Of a DNA stretch of 64,000 bases, positions 39,174-47,082 are shown piece after piece. The notes under the pieces are model-generated. The model saw only the letters and a program-made list of their open reading frames with translations. It searched no databases and was not told the origin of the DNA. Both the position numbers and the translations under genes were made by a program. The first letter of the stretch is position 1, and the number at the start of each line of letters is the position of its first letter. The DNA comes from Brachybacterium sp. SGAir0954 (GTDB lineage: Bacteria; Actinomycetota; Actinomycetes; Actinomycetales; Dermabacteraceae): assembly GCF_005490785.1 (NCBI RefSeq), contig NZ_CP027295.1, forward strand, positions 2,356,001 through 2,420,000, written 5' to 3'.

Positions 39174-39494
39174 ATGGACCTGACGCCGGACGTCACCACC
39201 CCGCTGCTGCGACGATGCACGGCACTGGCCACGATGGCCCGCGTCGAGCTGCTCTCCGAGCATCGCCACCGCGCGGCCGACGAGCTCTCCGAGGTCCTCG
39301 ACGAGATCATCTCCTGGTCCGGCTCCCGCCTCGACGATCCCGATCCGACGATGCTCGCCCTGTGCGCCGCGGCCCTGCTCGACCTCGCGGACAGGATCCC
39401 GGGGACGGCCACCGTGCTCGCCGCGCGGGTCGCGGACGCGCTCGGAGTGCTGACAGGGCAGATCCCCGCGGGGCCGCTGTCCGTCAGAGCGTGA
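39174..39494 (+). CDS. hypothetical protein
   Basis: 106-aa soluble, mostly helical protein with no family I recognise. The sequence MDLTPDVTTPLLRRCTAL leads into a helix with DELSEVLDEIISW and a second Ala/Leu-rich region (MLALCAAALLDLADRI). Coding is supported by GAGGAG at good spacing before the ATG, strong GC3 bias and its own promoter-like element. Stands alone between aroE and tRNA-Leu. Confidence 0.65.
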   Translation: MDLTPDVTTPLLRRCTALATMARVELLSEHRHRAADELSEVLDEIISWSGSRLDDPDPTMLALCAAALLDLADRIPGTATVLAARVADALGVLTGQIPAGPLSVRA

Positions 39495-39555
39495 TCGTCG
39501 CCACGAAACTGCTGGCAGGGACCCTTTCGGTGCAGGAGTGGGGTCAGTCCCGTGC

Positions 39556-39561
39556 TACTGT
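39556..39561 (+). promoter_or_regulatory. candidate -10 of tRNA-Leu
   Basis: TACTGT about 25 nt upstream of the mature tRNA 5' end. No clear -35. Confidence 0.4.
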
Positions 39562-39586
39562 TCAGGAGTCGTCGCAACGACCACTC

Positions 39587-39672
39587 GTCCGGGTGGCGGA
39601 ATTGGTAGACGCGCTAGCTTGAGGTGCTAGTGACCGTATTAGGTCGTGGGGGTTCAAGTCCCCCCTCGGACA
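39587..39672 (+). tRNA. tRNA-Leu (anticodon GAG)
   Basis: Class II tRNA of 86 nt with a long variable arm. Acceptor GTCCGGG pairs with CTCGGAC (one G-T), anticodon stem CTAGC/GCTAG with loop TTGAGGT (anticodon GAG), variable arm TGACCGTATTAGGTCG, T arm GGGGGTTCAAGTCCCCC. Discriminator A at 39672; CCA not encoded. Confidence 0.97.
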
Positions 39673-39679
39673 CGTTTCT

Positions 39680-39712
39680 CGAAGGCCCCGGCTCCCTGAG
39701 CCGGGGCCTTCG
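39680..39712 (+). terminator. tRNA-Leu terminator
   Basis: Perfect 14-bp stem CGAAGGCCCCGGCT/AGCCGGGGCCTTCG with loop CCCTG, 7 nt after the tRNA. Confidence 0.8.
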
Positions 39713-39829
39713 GCGTTCCCGGATGGCCGTCGACGGTCCTCGATGTCCCGTGACAGCTCTCGATGGTCCGCGATCCTCGTGCCCGCCCCGGTTCCCGCAG
39801 GCCCCGGCGCGCATGCCATGATCGCCACC

Positions 39830-40297
39830 ATGGTGCACGTCTTCTTCCACAACCCGGTGATCGCCGGGAACACCGGCAACGCGATCCGCCTCGCGGCCGT
39901 GACCGGTGCCCGCCTCCATCTCATCGAGCCGCTCGGCTTCGACCTCGAGGACGCGAAGCTGCGCCGGGCCGGGCTGGACTACCACGACCTCGCCGAGGTC
40001 CGGATCCACCCGGATCTCGAGACCGCCCTCGCCGCCGTCCCGGACTCCCGCGTGTTCGCCTTCACCGCCCGCGCGAGCACCAGCTTCGAACGGGTCGAGT
40101 ACCGGCGTGAGGACGTGCTGCTCTTCGGCACCGAGCCCACGGGGCTGCCCGAGGAGGCGATGACGCACCCACGGGTGAGCGACCGGGTGCGGATCCCCAT
40201 GCTCCCCGCGCGCCGCTCGCTCAACCTCGCGAACTCCGCCTCGATCGCGGTCTACGAGGCCTGGCGGCAGCTCGGCTTCGACGGGGCCGGGGCATGA
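39830..40297 (+). CDS. trmL: tRNA (cytidine/uridine-2'-O-)-methyltransferase TrmL-like
   Basis: SPOUT-family 2'-O-methyltransferase for the wobble position of tRNA-Leu isoacceptors. MVHVFFHNPVIAGNTGNAIR at the N-terminus, LIEPLGFDL, LLFGTEPTGLP and the knot motif IPMLPARRSLNLANSASIAVYE are characteristic. 155 aa. ATG 39830 chosen: CATGAT, a -10-like hexamer, is 7 nt upstream, and an in-frame ATG at 39818 is part of that element. It is encoded next to a tRNA-Leu gene. The next gene starts at its stop (ATGA). Confidence 0.9.
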   Translation: MVHVFFHNPVIAGNTGNAIRLAAVTGARLHLIEPLGFDLEDAKLRRAGLDYHDLAEVRIHPDLETALAAVPDSRVFAFTARASTSFERVEYRREDVLLFGTEPTGLPEEAMTHPRVSDRVRIPMLPARRSLNLANSASIAVYEAWRQLGFDGAGA

Positions 40298-41148
40298 GCG
40301 GCTCCTCACGGGGCGGACCGGCCCTCCCCTCGCGCATCGAGCGTCGCAACGCCCGGTTCCAGCAGTGGGAGTCCCTCCTGCGCTCGCGCACGAAGCGCAC
40401 CCGCAGCGGCGAGATGATCCTGCAGGGCGTCCGCCCGATCAGCCAGGCCGTCGCCCACGGCATGGAGCTGCGGGCGCTGCTCACCGACGGTCGGGAGCGG
40501 CACTCCCGCTGGGCGGCCGAGCTGCTCGCCGCCGCGCCCTGCCCGGTGGTCGAGCTCGCCCCCGATCTCATGGCCGAGCTGGGGGAGCGGGAGGGCGGAC
40601 CGCCCGAGCTGCTCGCCGTGGTCGCCGTGCCGCAGGACGATCCCGCGCGCCTCGGGCCGGTGCTGGACGACGCCGGCGGGGCGCCGGTGATCGTCGCCTT
40701 CGACCGCCCGTCGAGCCCCGGGAACATCGGCTCCCTCGCCCGCACCGCCGACGCCCTCGGCGCGAGCGCGCTCGTGACGACCGGCCACAGCGCCGACGCC
40801 TGGGACCCCGCCGCGATCCGGGCGAGCACCGGGTCGCTCATGGCGCTGCCCGTGCTCCGCCTCGCTGCGCCGCGGGACCTGCTCGCGGTGTTGGACGCGC
40901 GGCGGGCGGCGGGGGAGGGGTGGACGATCGTGGGTCTGGACGAGGCGGGCGGTCGTACCCTCGACCAGGTGGACCTCACGGGGCCGACGGTGCTGGTGGT
41001 CGGCAACGAGACGACCGGGATGAGCGCCCCGTGGCGCGAGGCCTGCGACGAGGTCGCGGAGATCCCCATGGGCGGCAGCGCGTCCTCCCTGAACGCCTCC
41101 GTCGCCGGCTCGATCGCCCTCTACGAGCGTCGCCGACAGCTGGGCTGA
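40294..41148 (+). CDS. TrmH/SpoU family RNA 2'-O-methyltransferase
   Basis: 284-aa SPOUT methyltransferase with an N-terminal substrate-binding domain (about 20-110) and the C-terminal knotted domain: IVAFDRPSSPGNIGSLARTA, VLVVGNETTGMS and IPMGGSASSLNASVAGSIALYE. It is of the rRNA 23S G2251/unknown type, so the exact RNA target is uncertain. ATGA overlap with the TrmL-like gene indicates co-translation. It ends 34 bp before the convergent prepilin peptidase gene. Confidence 0.88.
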   Translation: MSGSSRGGPALPSRIERRNARFQQWESLLRSRTKRTRSGEMILQGVRPISQAVAHGMELRALLTDGRERHSRWAAELLAAAPCPVVELAPDLMAELGEREGGPPELLAVVAVPQDDPARLGPVLDDAGGAPVIVAFDRPSSPGNIGSLARTADALGASALVTTGHSADAWDPAAIRASTGSLMALPVLRLAAPRDLLAVLDARRAAGEGWTIVGLDEAGGRTLDQVDLTGPTVLVVGNETTGMSAPWREACDEVAEIPMGGSASSLNASVAGSIALYERRRQLG

Positions 41149-41182
41149 CCCGACCGGACCTCCCTGCCGAACCGGGGCGGGC

Positions 41183-41692
41183 TCAGCCTCCGAGCGCGGG
41201 GCCCAGCAGCGGGACGCTGAGCAGCCCCAGGAACGGGGTGGAGAGCAGCACCGGTCCCAGGGCGAAGCGGGCCCTCCCGGTCCCCGTGCGCACGAGCGTC
41301 ACGGCGCCGGCGATCCCGGCGAGCAGCAGGGCACCGCAGGCCCCGGCCACGACGGCGCCGCCGCCGAGCATGCTCGTCATGAGCACGACGACGGGGAGGG
41401 TCTTCGCGTCCCCCATGCCGAGCAGCGGCGGGGTGAGGAGGGCCAGCAGCACCGCACCGGTGCCGATGACCGCGGCGAGCACGAGCGCGACCCGCAGCGG
41501 TGAGCGCAGCGCCGGCTCGACCAGCGCGCTCAGTCCGAGGCCGAGGAGGGTGACCGCCGTGAGCGCCCCCACGAGAGGGTTGGGGAGCCGGTGCTCCCGA
41601 GCGTCCCACCAGGACAGCCGCATCGCGAGCGGGAGATAGGCGAGGACGAGCACCAGCTGCGGGAGCAGCGTGGTCGGGTCCGGGGTCGGCAT
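41183..41692 (-). CDS. prepilin peptidase (A24) family protein, catalytic domain only
   Basis: 169-aa membrane protein with about five to six hydrophobic helices and the two catalytic aspartates of type IV prepilin peptidases: Asp30 in SWWDAREHRLPNP and Asp95 in LGMGDAKTLP. The N-terminal zinc/methylase domain of PilD is missing, which is common in TadV-like or short actinobacterial forms. No pilin, ATPase or tad genes are seen beside it, so the substrate is unknown. ATG 41692. Confidence 0.8.
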   Translation of the reverse strand: MPTPDPTTLLPQLVLVLAYLPLAMRLSWWDAREHRLPNPLVGALTAVTLLGLGLSALVEPALRSPLRVALVLAAVIGTGAVLLALLTPPLLGMGDAKTLPVVVLMTSMLGGGAVVAGACGALLLAGIAGAVTLVRTGTGRARFALGPVLLSTPFLGLLSVPLLGPALGG

Positions 41693-41776
41693 CGGCCCAT
41701 TCCAGCAGAGCGTCCGCTCCGGCGCTCCGCTGCGGCCCTGATTGTGGACGGGGCCGTCGGCCCCGGCGACGATGGG

Positions 41777-42169
41777 TCAGAGGCCGCTCGGGTCCCCGAG
41801 CGTCGAGCGGACGCGGATGATGCGCCGGCGCATCCACACCTTCTTCCCGCCGCCGAGGTACCTCCGGGTGCGGGCGAGCTCCCAGCGGCCGTACTCGGCC
41901 TCCTCGGTGAGGTGCGCCCGCACCTGGCCCACGGAGGTGCGGGGAGGGACCGTGATGATCTGGAACTCGTAGTCCTCGGGGCGTCTGCCCTGTTCCACGG
42001 GGAGGTCCGGCACCCCTCGGGGGTCGCGGACGTGGACGATGCGGCCGAGCGGCGGACGGGACGGCGAGGGCACGGGCGGGGCCTCCGGGACGTGGGTGGT
42101 CGGCGGGCGGGCGCCGGGCCGAGGGTCCTGCAGGTCTCCCAGGATTCTCCGGTCGTCCGTGCTGTCCAT
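41777..42169 (-). CDS. DUF5703 family protein
   Basis: 130-aa protein. The C-terminal ~60 residues are the DUF5703 domain (YEFQIITVPPRTSVGQVRAH, then EEAEYGRWELARTRRYLGGG and the basic VWMRRRIIRV end). The N-terminal half is Pro-rich and probably disordered. Function unknown, found across actinobacteria. ATG 42169; only 29 nt separate it from the divergent acidic-protein start, so the two genes share one short promoter region containing the palindrome GGTACC. Confidence 0.8.
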   Translation of the reverse strand: MDSTDDRRILGDLQDPRPGARPPTTHVPEAPPVPSPSRPPLGRIVHVRDPRGVPDLPVEQGRRPEDYEFQIITVPPRTSVGQVRAHLTEEAEYGRWELARTRRYLGGGKKVWMRRRIIRVRSTLGDPSGL

Positions 42170-42186
42170 TCTGCCGCCGGACGGGG

Positions 42187-42192
42187 TACCGT
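42187..42192 (+). promoter_or_regulatory. -10 element of the acidic-protein gene (leaderless)
   Basis: TACCGT, 6 nt before the ATG at 42199, in the 29-bp gap shared with the divergent DUF5703 gene. Confidence 0.5.
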
Positions 42193-42198
42193 CCAAGC

Positions 42199-42519
42199 AT
42201 GAACACGGATCCTCGCTCCGCTCTCGCCGCGCTGATCGCTGCCCTGGAACGTCACTATGAGGCGGCCGCCGCCTCCCGCGGTGACGACGATCCCGCGCTG
42301 GAGGCCGCCACCGAGCAGCTCACCAGCGCGTTCGACACCTATGACGATGCCCTCTTCGAGGCCTACGACATCGCGACGCCCCTCATCGTCTTCGACGGCG
42401 ACGAGGACGACGACGATGACGACTTCGACGACTTCGACGATCTGGACGACCTCGACGACGAGGACGACGATGACGACGACTTCGACGACGAGGAGGAGGG
42501 CGACGCCGAGGAGCGCTGA
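42199..42519 (+). CDS. highly acidic small protein
   Basis: 106 aa. The first ~65 residues form a helical domain (NTDPRSALAALIAALERHYE, then DDPALEAATEQLTSAFDTYD and LFEAYDIATPLIVF). The last ~38 residues are almost only Asp/Glu with a few Phe/Leu (repeats of DDFDD and DDLDD). Homologues in related actinobacteria are, as I recall, sometimes labelled primosomal protein or DNA primase without evidence; I do not support a function. The tail could mimic nucleic acid or bind metal, which is inference. It ends at a strong terminator. Confidence 0.75.
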   Translation: MNTDPRSALAALIAALERHYEAAAASRGDDDPALEAATEQLTSAFDTYDDALFEAYDIATPLIVFDGDEDDDDDDFDDFDDLDDLDDEDDDDDDFDDEEEGDAEER

Positions 42520-42584
42520 TCGGCGCTGACGAGCGCCCTCCGGCACTCCACGCAGGACCTCCACCGACTCTTCACCGACGGTGC

Positions 42585-42621
42585 CTACGCGGCGCCGGGC
42601 CCTGTGCCCGGCGCCGCGTAG
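42585..42621 (+). terminator. terminator after acidic-protein gene
   Basis: Perfect 16-bp stem CTACGCGGCGCCGGGC/GCCCGGCGCCGCGTAG with loop CCTGT. Confidence 0.85.
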
Positions 42622-42720
42622 TCTGTCTCCGGCCGCGATGCGGCCCGACCGTCGACGTGGGCGCCCGCCCCGTCCCGACCTGGGTGCACCGCTTGAGCGG
42701 AGCACCGAGAAGGAGCCTCC

Positions 42721-43593
42721 TTGTCCGTCCTCGACGCGATCATCCTGGGCATCGTCCAGGGGCTGACCGAGTTCCTGCCGATCTCCTCCAGCGCCCATCT
42801 GCGCATCATCGGCGAGCTGCTCATGCCGGGCCAGGACCCGGGCTCCGCCTTCACCGCGATCGTGCAGCTCGGCACGGAGACGGCTGTCCTCCTGTACTTC
42901 TGGAAGGACATCACGCGGATCATCGGCCGTTGGTTCCGGGCGCTCGCGGGCAGGGTCCCGCAGTCCGACCCGGACGTGCGGCTGGGCTGGTTCGTGATCC
43001 TCGGCTCGATCCCGATCGGCGTGCTCGGGCTGCTCTTCGAGAACCCCATCGACCACGCGCTGCGGAACCTCTACATCACCGCGACGATGCTGATCCTCTT
43101 CGGCCTCCTGCTGGGCCTCGCGGACAGGATCGCGCCGCAGCGCAAGGAGCTCTCGGACATGACCGTGCGCGACGGCGTGCTGTTCGGCCTCGCCCAGGCG
43201 CTCGCGCTGATCCCGGGTGTCTCCCGCTCCGGCGGCACGATCACCGCCGGCCTGCTGCTCGGCTACTCCCGCAAGGCCGCCGCCCGCTACGCGTTCCTGC
43301 TGGCGGTCCCGGCCGTCTTCGCCTCGGGCCTGTACAAGGCCGCGAAGGAGATCCCGACCCTGCTGAGCTCGGACGGGCAGGCCGCCGCGGTCGCCGCCGG
43401 CCAGCCCTCGCTGCTCGCGATCGTCATCGCGACGATCGTCGCCTTCGGCGTCGGCTACGTCGTCATCGTCTGGTTCATGAAGCTCATCGAGAACCGCTCG
43501 TACCTACCGTTCGTGGTCTACCGCGTCGCCGCGGGCGTGCTCCTGCTGGTCCTGCTGCTGGTGGGCGTGCTGGACCCCCTCGCGGGCTCCTGA
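42721..43593 (+). CDS. uppP: undecaprenyl-diphosphatase
   Basis: Membrane enzyme that removes the distal phosphate from undecaprenyl diphosphate, recycling the lipid carrier for peptidoglycan synthesis and giving bacitracin tolerance. Active-site motifs are [20 protein letters not shown] (first Glu-rich motif) and [13 protein letters not shown] (PGXSRSG). Eight helices, 290 aa. TTG start, decided by AAGGAG 5 nt upstream. Followed by mshC after 34 bp. Confidence 0.95.
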   Translation: MSVLDAIILGIVQGLTEFLPISSSAHLRIIGELLMPGQDPGSAFTAIVQLGTETAVLLYFWKDITRIIGRWFRALAGRVPQSDPDVRLGWFVILGSIPIGVLGLLFENPIDHALRNLYITATMLILFGLLLGLADRIAPQRKELSDMTVRDGVLFGLAQALALIPGVSRSGGTITAGLLLGYSRKAAARYAFLLAVPAVFASGLYKAAKEIPTLLSSDGQAAAVAAGQPSLLAIVIATIVAFGVGYVVIVWFMKLIENRSYLPFVVYRVAAGVLLLVLLLVGVLDPLAGS

Positions 43594-43615
43594 ACCACCG
43601 GCGGGGGCGCGCCCG

Positions 43616-43621
43616 TATGAT
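43616..43621 (+). promoter_or_regulatory. -10 element of mshC (leaderless)
   Basis: TATGAT, one mismatch from consensus, 6 nt before the GTG start. Confidence 0.6.
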
Positions 43622-43627
43622 CGTGCG

Positions 43628-44890
43628 GTGCGTTCCTGGACCTCCCCCTCCCTCACCCCCCTCCCGGCGTCGGGCCGCCCGCTGCGTCTCCACGACGACC
43701 GGCTCGGCCGGATGACCCCCGTGATCCCGCAGACCCCCGGCACCGCCCGGGTGTACGTCTGCGGGATCACGCCGTACGACGCGACCCACCTGGGCCATGC
43801 GGCGACCTATCACGCGGCGGACCTCATGCGGCGCGCGCTGCGTGACACCGGCCACGAGGTCGAGCTCGCGCAGAACGTCACCGACGTCGACGACCCGCTG
43901 CTCGAGCGGGCCGAGCGTGACGGCGTCGACTGGCAGGACCTCGCCGCCTCCCAGGTCGAGCTCTTCGCCGAGGACATGGAGGCGCTGCGGATCATCGCCC
44001 CGGAGACCTACCTCTCGGTGAGCGAGGCGATGGACGAGATCATCGCGACCGTCGAGGCCCTGCGCGCGCGCGGTCGCGCCTATCCCGTCGACAACGGCGA
44101 CGAGGCCGCGGGCCCCGACTGGTACCAGGACCTCTCGATCGACGGCGCCCTCGGCGACGTCTCGGGCTGGGACGAGGCGGCGATGCTCGAGGTGTTCGCC
44201 GAGCGCGGCGGGGACCCCGACCGCGCCGGCAAGCGCGGCCGCTTCGACCCGCTGCTCTGGCGCGCCGAGCGCGCGGGCGAGCCCGCCTGGGACGCCGGCG
44301 AGCTGGGCCGCGGCCGCCCGGGATGGCACGTCGAGTGCCTGTCCATCGCGGAGCGCGGCCTGGGCCTGCCCTTCGACGTGCAGACCGGCGGCAGCGACCT
44401 CGTCTTCCCCCACCACGACATGAGCGCCGCGCACGCCGCCGGGCTCGGATACCCCTTCGCCGCGCTCTACCCGCACACCGGGATGGTCGCCTACGAGGGC
44501 ACGAAGATGAGCAAGTCGCTCGGCAACCTCGTGTTCGTGCACCGTCTCGTGCGCGACGGGATCGAGCCGGCGGCGATCCGCCTCGTGCTCATGGCCCACC
44601 ACTACCGCTCCGACTGGGAGTGGACGGACGCCGAGCTCGAGCAGGCCCAGGAGCGGCTGAGCGCCTATCGCGCCGCCGCGGCGGCGGGCGCACCGCGCGC
44701 CGACGTCGTCGAGGAGCTGCGCTCCGCCCTGCGCGACGACCTCGACACCCCGCGGGCGCTCGCGGCGCTCGACGCCTGGGCCGCGGCCCCGCACGGGGAC
44801 GGCGCGGAGACGTCGGAGCTCCCGGCGGGTGCCCCGTCGGACACCGCCCAGGCCGTGGATGCGCTGTTCGGCATCTCCCTGGCGGGCTGA
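43628..44890 (+). CDS. mshC: L-cysteine:GlcN-Ins ligase MshC (mycothiol biosynthesis)
   Basis: ATP-dependent ligase joining cysteine to glucosaminyl-inositol, the penultimate step of mycothiol synthesis. Cysteinyl-tRNA synthetase-like: YVCGITPYDATHLGHAATY (zinc Cys and HIGH-type motif), WHVECLSIAERGLGLPFDV (zinc Cys), SDLVFPHHD and TKMSKSLGN. At 420 aa it is the shorter MshC length rather than CysS. GTG start with TATGAT 6 nt upstream. Marks the host as a mycothiol-making actinobacterium. Confidence 0.93.
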   Translation: MRSWTSPSLTPLPASGRPLRLHDDRLGRMTPVIPQTPGTARVYVCGITPYDATHLGHAATYHAADLMRRALRDTGHEVELAQNVTDVDDPLLERAERDGVDWQDLAASQVELFAEDMEALRIIAPETYLSVSEAMDEIIATVEALRARGRAYPVDNGDEAAGPDWYQDLSIDGALGDVSGWDEAAMLEVFAERGGDPDRAGKRGRFDPLLWRAERAGEPAWDAGELGRGRPGWHVECLSIAERGLGLPFDVQTGGSDLVFPHHDMSAAHAAGLGYPFAALYPHTGMVAYEGTKMSKSLGNLVFVHRLVRDGIEPAAIRLVLMAHHYRSDWEWTDAELEQAQERLSAYRAAAAAGAPRADVVEELRSALRDDLDTPRALAALDAWAAAPHGDGAETSELPAGAPSDTAQAVDALFGISLAG

Positions 44891-44903
44891 TCACCGACGC
44901 CAC

Positions 44904-44939
44904 GAGCGGGCGGTCGCGGGGAATCGCGACCGCCCGCTC
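44904..44939. terminator. bidirectional terminator between mshC and the PAC2 gene
   Basis: Perfect 15-bp stem GAGCGGGCGGTCGCG/CGCGACCGCCCGCTC with a 6-nt loop, between convergent stops. Confidence 0.85.
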
Positions 44940-44948
44940 AGGTGTGGA

Positions 44949-45755
44949 TCATTCGCCGTCGCGCCGGCGCAGGAACTTCTCGAACTCGCGGGCGATCGCG
45001 TCCCCGCTCGCCTCGGGGAGCTCCGCGGCGTCCTGGGCGCGCTCGAGCCGGCGCACGTAGTCGGCCACGTCCTCGTCGGTGCGGGCGAGGTCGTCCACGC
45101 CGCGCTCCCAGGCCTCGGCGTCCTCGACGAGCTCCTCCATCGGGATCGGCGCGCTGATCGAGTCCTGCACGGCCCGCAGCAGCGCGAGGGTCGCCTTGGG
45201 GGAGGGGTTCTGCGCCACGTAGTGCGGCACCTGCACCCAGATGCTCGTGGTGCGCAGGCCCGCGCTCGTGGTGCGGCGGGCGAGGATCGTCGGCACCCCG
45301 ACGGGCCCCTCGTACTGGCCCACCGGATCGACCTTCTCCGCCGCGCCGGGCTCGATCCCCACGCTCACCGGGAGCGGCCGGGAGTGCGGGGCGTCGGCGA
45401 GCAGGGCGCCGAGGGAGATCACGGAGCTCACGTCGAGCACCTGGAGCTGCTCGAGCACCTCGTCGCAGAAGCGCTTCCAGTGCAGCGAGGGCTCGGGGCC
45501 CATGACGGTGACGATTTCCGGACCCTGCGGCGGCTGCAGGATGCGCAGCTCCGTGTCCGGCCAGTCCAGGACCCGGAGCCCCTCCTCGGTGGTGCGGATC
45601 TCGGGACGGTTCACCTGGAAGTCGATGAAGGCCTCGGCGTCCACCGCTCCGGCCGGGCGGGAGGGCCAGATCTCGAGCAGGTGCTCGAGGACTCCGGTGG
45701 CGGCCTCCCCGGCGTCGTTCCATCCGCTGAAGGCGGTGAGGGCGATGCGACTCAT
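44949..45755 (-). CDS. PAC2 family protein
   Basis: 268-aa protein of the PAC2 (proteasome assembly chaperone-like) superfamily, common in actinobacteria and of unknown role. Core motifs are LTAFSGWNDAGEAATGVLEH at the N-terminus, MGPEPSLHWKRF, ISLGALLADAPHSRP and SIWVQVPHYVAQNPSPKATL, then a helical tail. TATGAT ends 6 nt before the ATG on the minus strand. Despite the name, no 20S proteasome genes are present in this window. Confidence 0.88.
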   Translation of the reverse strand: MSRIALTAFSGWNDAGEAATGVLEHLLEIWPSRPAGAVDAEAFIDFQVNRPEIRTTEEGLRVLDWPDTELRILQPPQGPEIVTVMGPEPSLHWKRFCDEVLEQLQVLDVSSVISLGALLADAPHSRPLPVSVGIEPGAAEKVDPVGQYEGPVGVPTILARRTTSAGLRTTSIWVQVPHYVAQNPSPKATLALLRAVQDSISAPIPMEELVEDAEAWERGVDDLARTDEDVADYVRRLERAQDAAELPEASGDAIAREFEKFLRRRDGE

Positions 45756-45761
45756 CCCTTC

Positions 45762-45767
45762 ATCATA
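45762..45767 (-). promoter_or_regulatory. -10 element of PAC2 gene (leaderless)
   Basis: TATGAT on the minus strand, 6 nt before the ATG. The spacer GAAGGG could also act as a ribosome binding site. Confidence 0.5.
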
Positions 45768-45914
45768 GGACCGCGCCGCTGCGCCTGGCGGTGGCGCGTG
45801 ACCCGTCACCAGGGGCGGGCCAGGAAGCCCGGATACGCTCGGGCGGGGCGGCTCCACCGGCCGCCCGTCGACCTGCTGTCCCGCCGTCCCGCTGACACGG
45901 AGGAACCGGAGCCC

Positions 45915-47039
45915 ATGCCCTCACCCTCGCTCCGGCTGCCCGGTCTCCCGCGGCTCGAGATCCGCACCAGCACCCTGCTCACGGTCGTCGTGCTCGCCGC
46001 GTTCGTGCTGCCCCTGCTCTCCGCCCCGGACCGGCCGACGGGGGTCGCGGTGCTGCTCGCCGTGCTGACGGCGCTCGCGCTGATCCTCTCCGTGCTGGGC
46101 CACGAGATTGCGCACGCCCTCGTGGCCCGTGCCTTCGGCGGCCGGGTGGACCACATCGCGCTCACCTTCGCCGGGGGCCACACGCAGTACCACGGCGAGA
46201 AGGTCGGCACGCTGGGCTCGCTGCTGGTCTCCCTGGCGGGCCCCGCTGCGAACCTCGTGCTCGCGGGTCTCGCCGCCGGGGCGGCCGCGCTGCTCCCCGT
46301 CGGGACCGCTCCGGCGCAGGTCGTGGGGCTGACGGCGACGCTGAACGTGGCCCTCGCGGTCTTCAACCTGCTGCCGGGGCTGCCCATGGACGGCGGCCGC
46401 GCCCTCGAGACGGCCCTCGGCGCGGTGCTCCGCCGCCGGGCGCTCGGCACCCGGATCACGGCCGTGCTCGGGATGGCCATCGCGGTGCTCGTCGTGCTCG
46501 TCCCGCTCTACCGGATGATGCGCGCCGGGGGAGCGGGCACCGGCCTGATGCTCACGCTGCTGTGGGCCGTGATCATCGCGTCGATGCTCTGGCAGGGCGC
46601 CTCCGCGGCGCTGCGCGGGGCGAGCCTCCAGGAGCGGATCGACCAGCTCACCGCCCGGGGCCTCGCTCGCCGCGTGCCGCTGCTGGCGCCGCAGACGCTC
46701 CTCGGCGAGCTCCCGGGCGCGCTCTGGCACGACCCGGACGCGCTCGCGCGCGCCCTCGTCCTCGCCCCGGCCCCCGGGGGAGGCGCGCCGCGGGTGCTGC
46801 GGATCGACGTGGACGCCGCCCGGGGCGTCCCCGCGGCGAGCCGCCCCTCCGTCCCGGTCACCGCGGTCGCGGCACCGCTGGGCGAGCTCGGGGAGCTCCC
46901 GGCGGGGCTGGCCGGCGACCACCTGGTCGAGGCGATGATGACGAGGCCGCATCCCGTGTACCTGGTCCGGGAGGACGACGGCACCGCGATCGGTGTGATC
47001 ATCGGCTCCGAGGTCGCGGCGCGCCTGCGGGGACGGTGA
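45915..47039 (+). CDS. site-2 protease family (M50) membrane metalloprotease
   Basis: 374-aa intramembrane zinc protease. The zinc motif SVLGHEIAHALV (His63, Glu64, His67) lies in the second hydrophobic helix and the third ligand is in NLLPGLPMDGGR (Asp159). Six or so helices occupy residues 18-235; the C-terminal cytosolic ~140 residues end with VYLVREDDGTAIGVIIG and may be CBS-like. ATG with AGGAA upstream. Substrate unknown; S2P enzymes usually cleave membrane regulators. Confidence 0.88.
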   Translation: MPSPSLRLPGLPRLEIRTSTLLTVVVLAAFVLPLLSAPDRPTGVAVLLAVLTALALILSVLGHEIAHALVARAFGGRVDHIALTFAGGHTQYHGEKVGTLGSLLVSLAGPAANLVLAGLAAGAAALLPVGTAPAQVVGLTATLNVALAVFNLLPGLPMDGGRALETALGAVLRRRALGTRITAVLGMAIAVLVVLVPLYRMMRAGGAGTGLMLTLLWAVIIASMLWQGASAALRGASLQERIDQLTARGLARRVPLLAPQTLLGELPGALWHDPDALARALVLAPAPGGGAPRVLRIDVDAARGVPAASRPSVPVTAVAAPLGELGELPAGLAGDHLVEAMMTRPHPVYLVREDDGTAIGVIIGSEVAARLRGR

Positions 47040-47069
47040 ACGGGCCCGGACCGGGAGCGGACCTCCGCC

Positions 47070-47075
47070 TATGCT
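47070..47075 (+). promoter_or_regulatory. -10 element of trmI (leaderless)
   Basis: TATGCT, 7 nt before the ATG at 47083. Confidence 0.55.
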
Positions 47076-47082
47076 GGCGGGC

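Noticed and set aside
42400-42500. GAC/GAT-rich repetitive tract considered as a noncoding repeat or array
   Set aside because: It is in frame and encodes the acidic tail; no spacer structure.
43628-44890. Cysteinyl-tRNA synthetase (cysS)
   Set aside because: The protein is shorter than CysS and starts and ends like MshC; its place next to uppP and a PAC2 gene is the usual mshC location.
44949-45755. PAC2 protein taken as evidence for a proteasome
   Set aside because: The family occurs in bacteria without proteasomes and the operon here lacks prcA/prcB.
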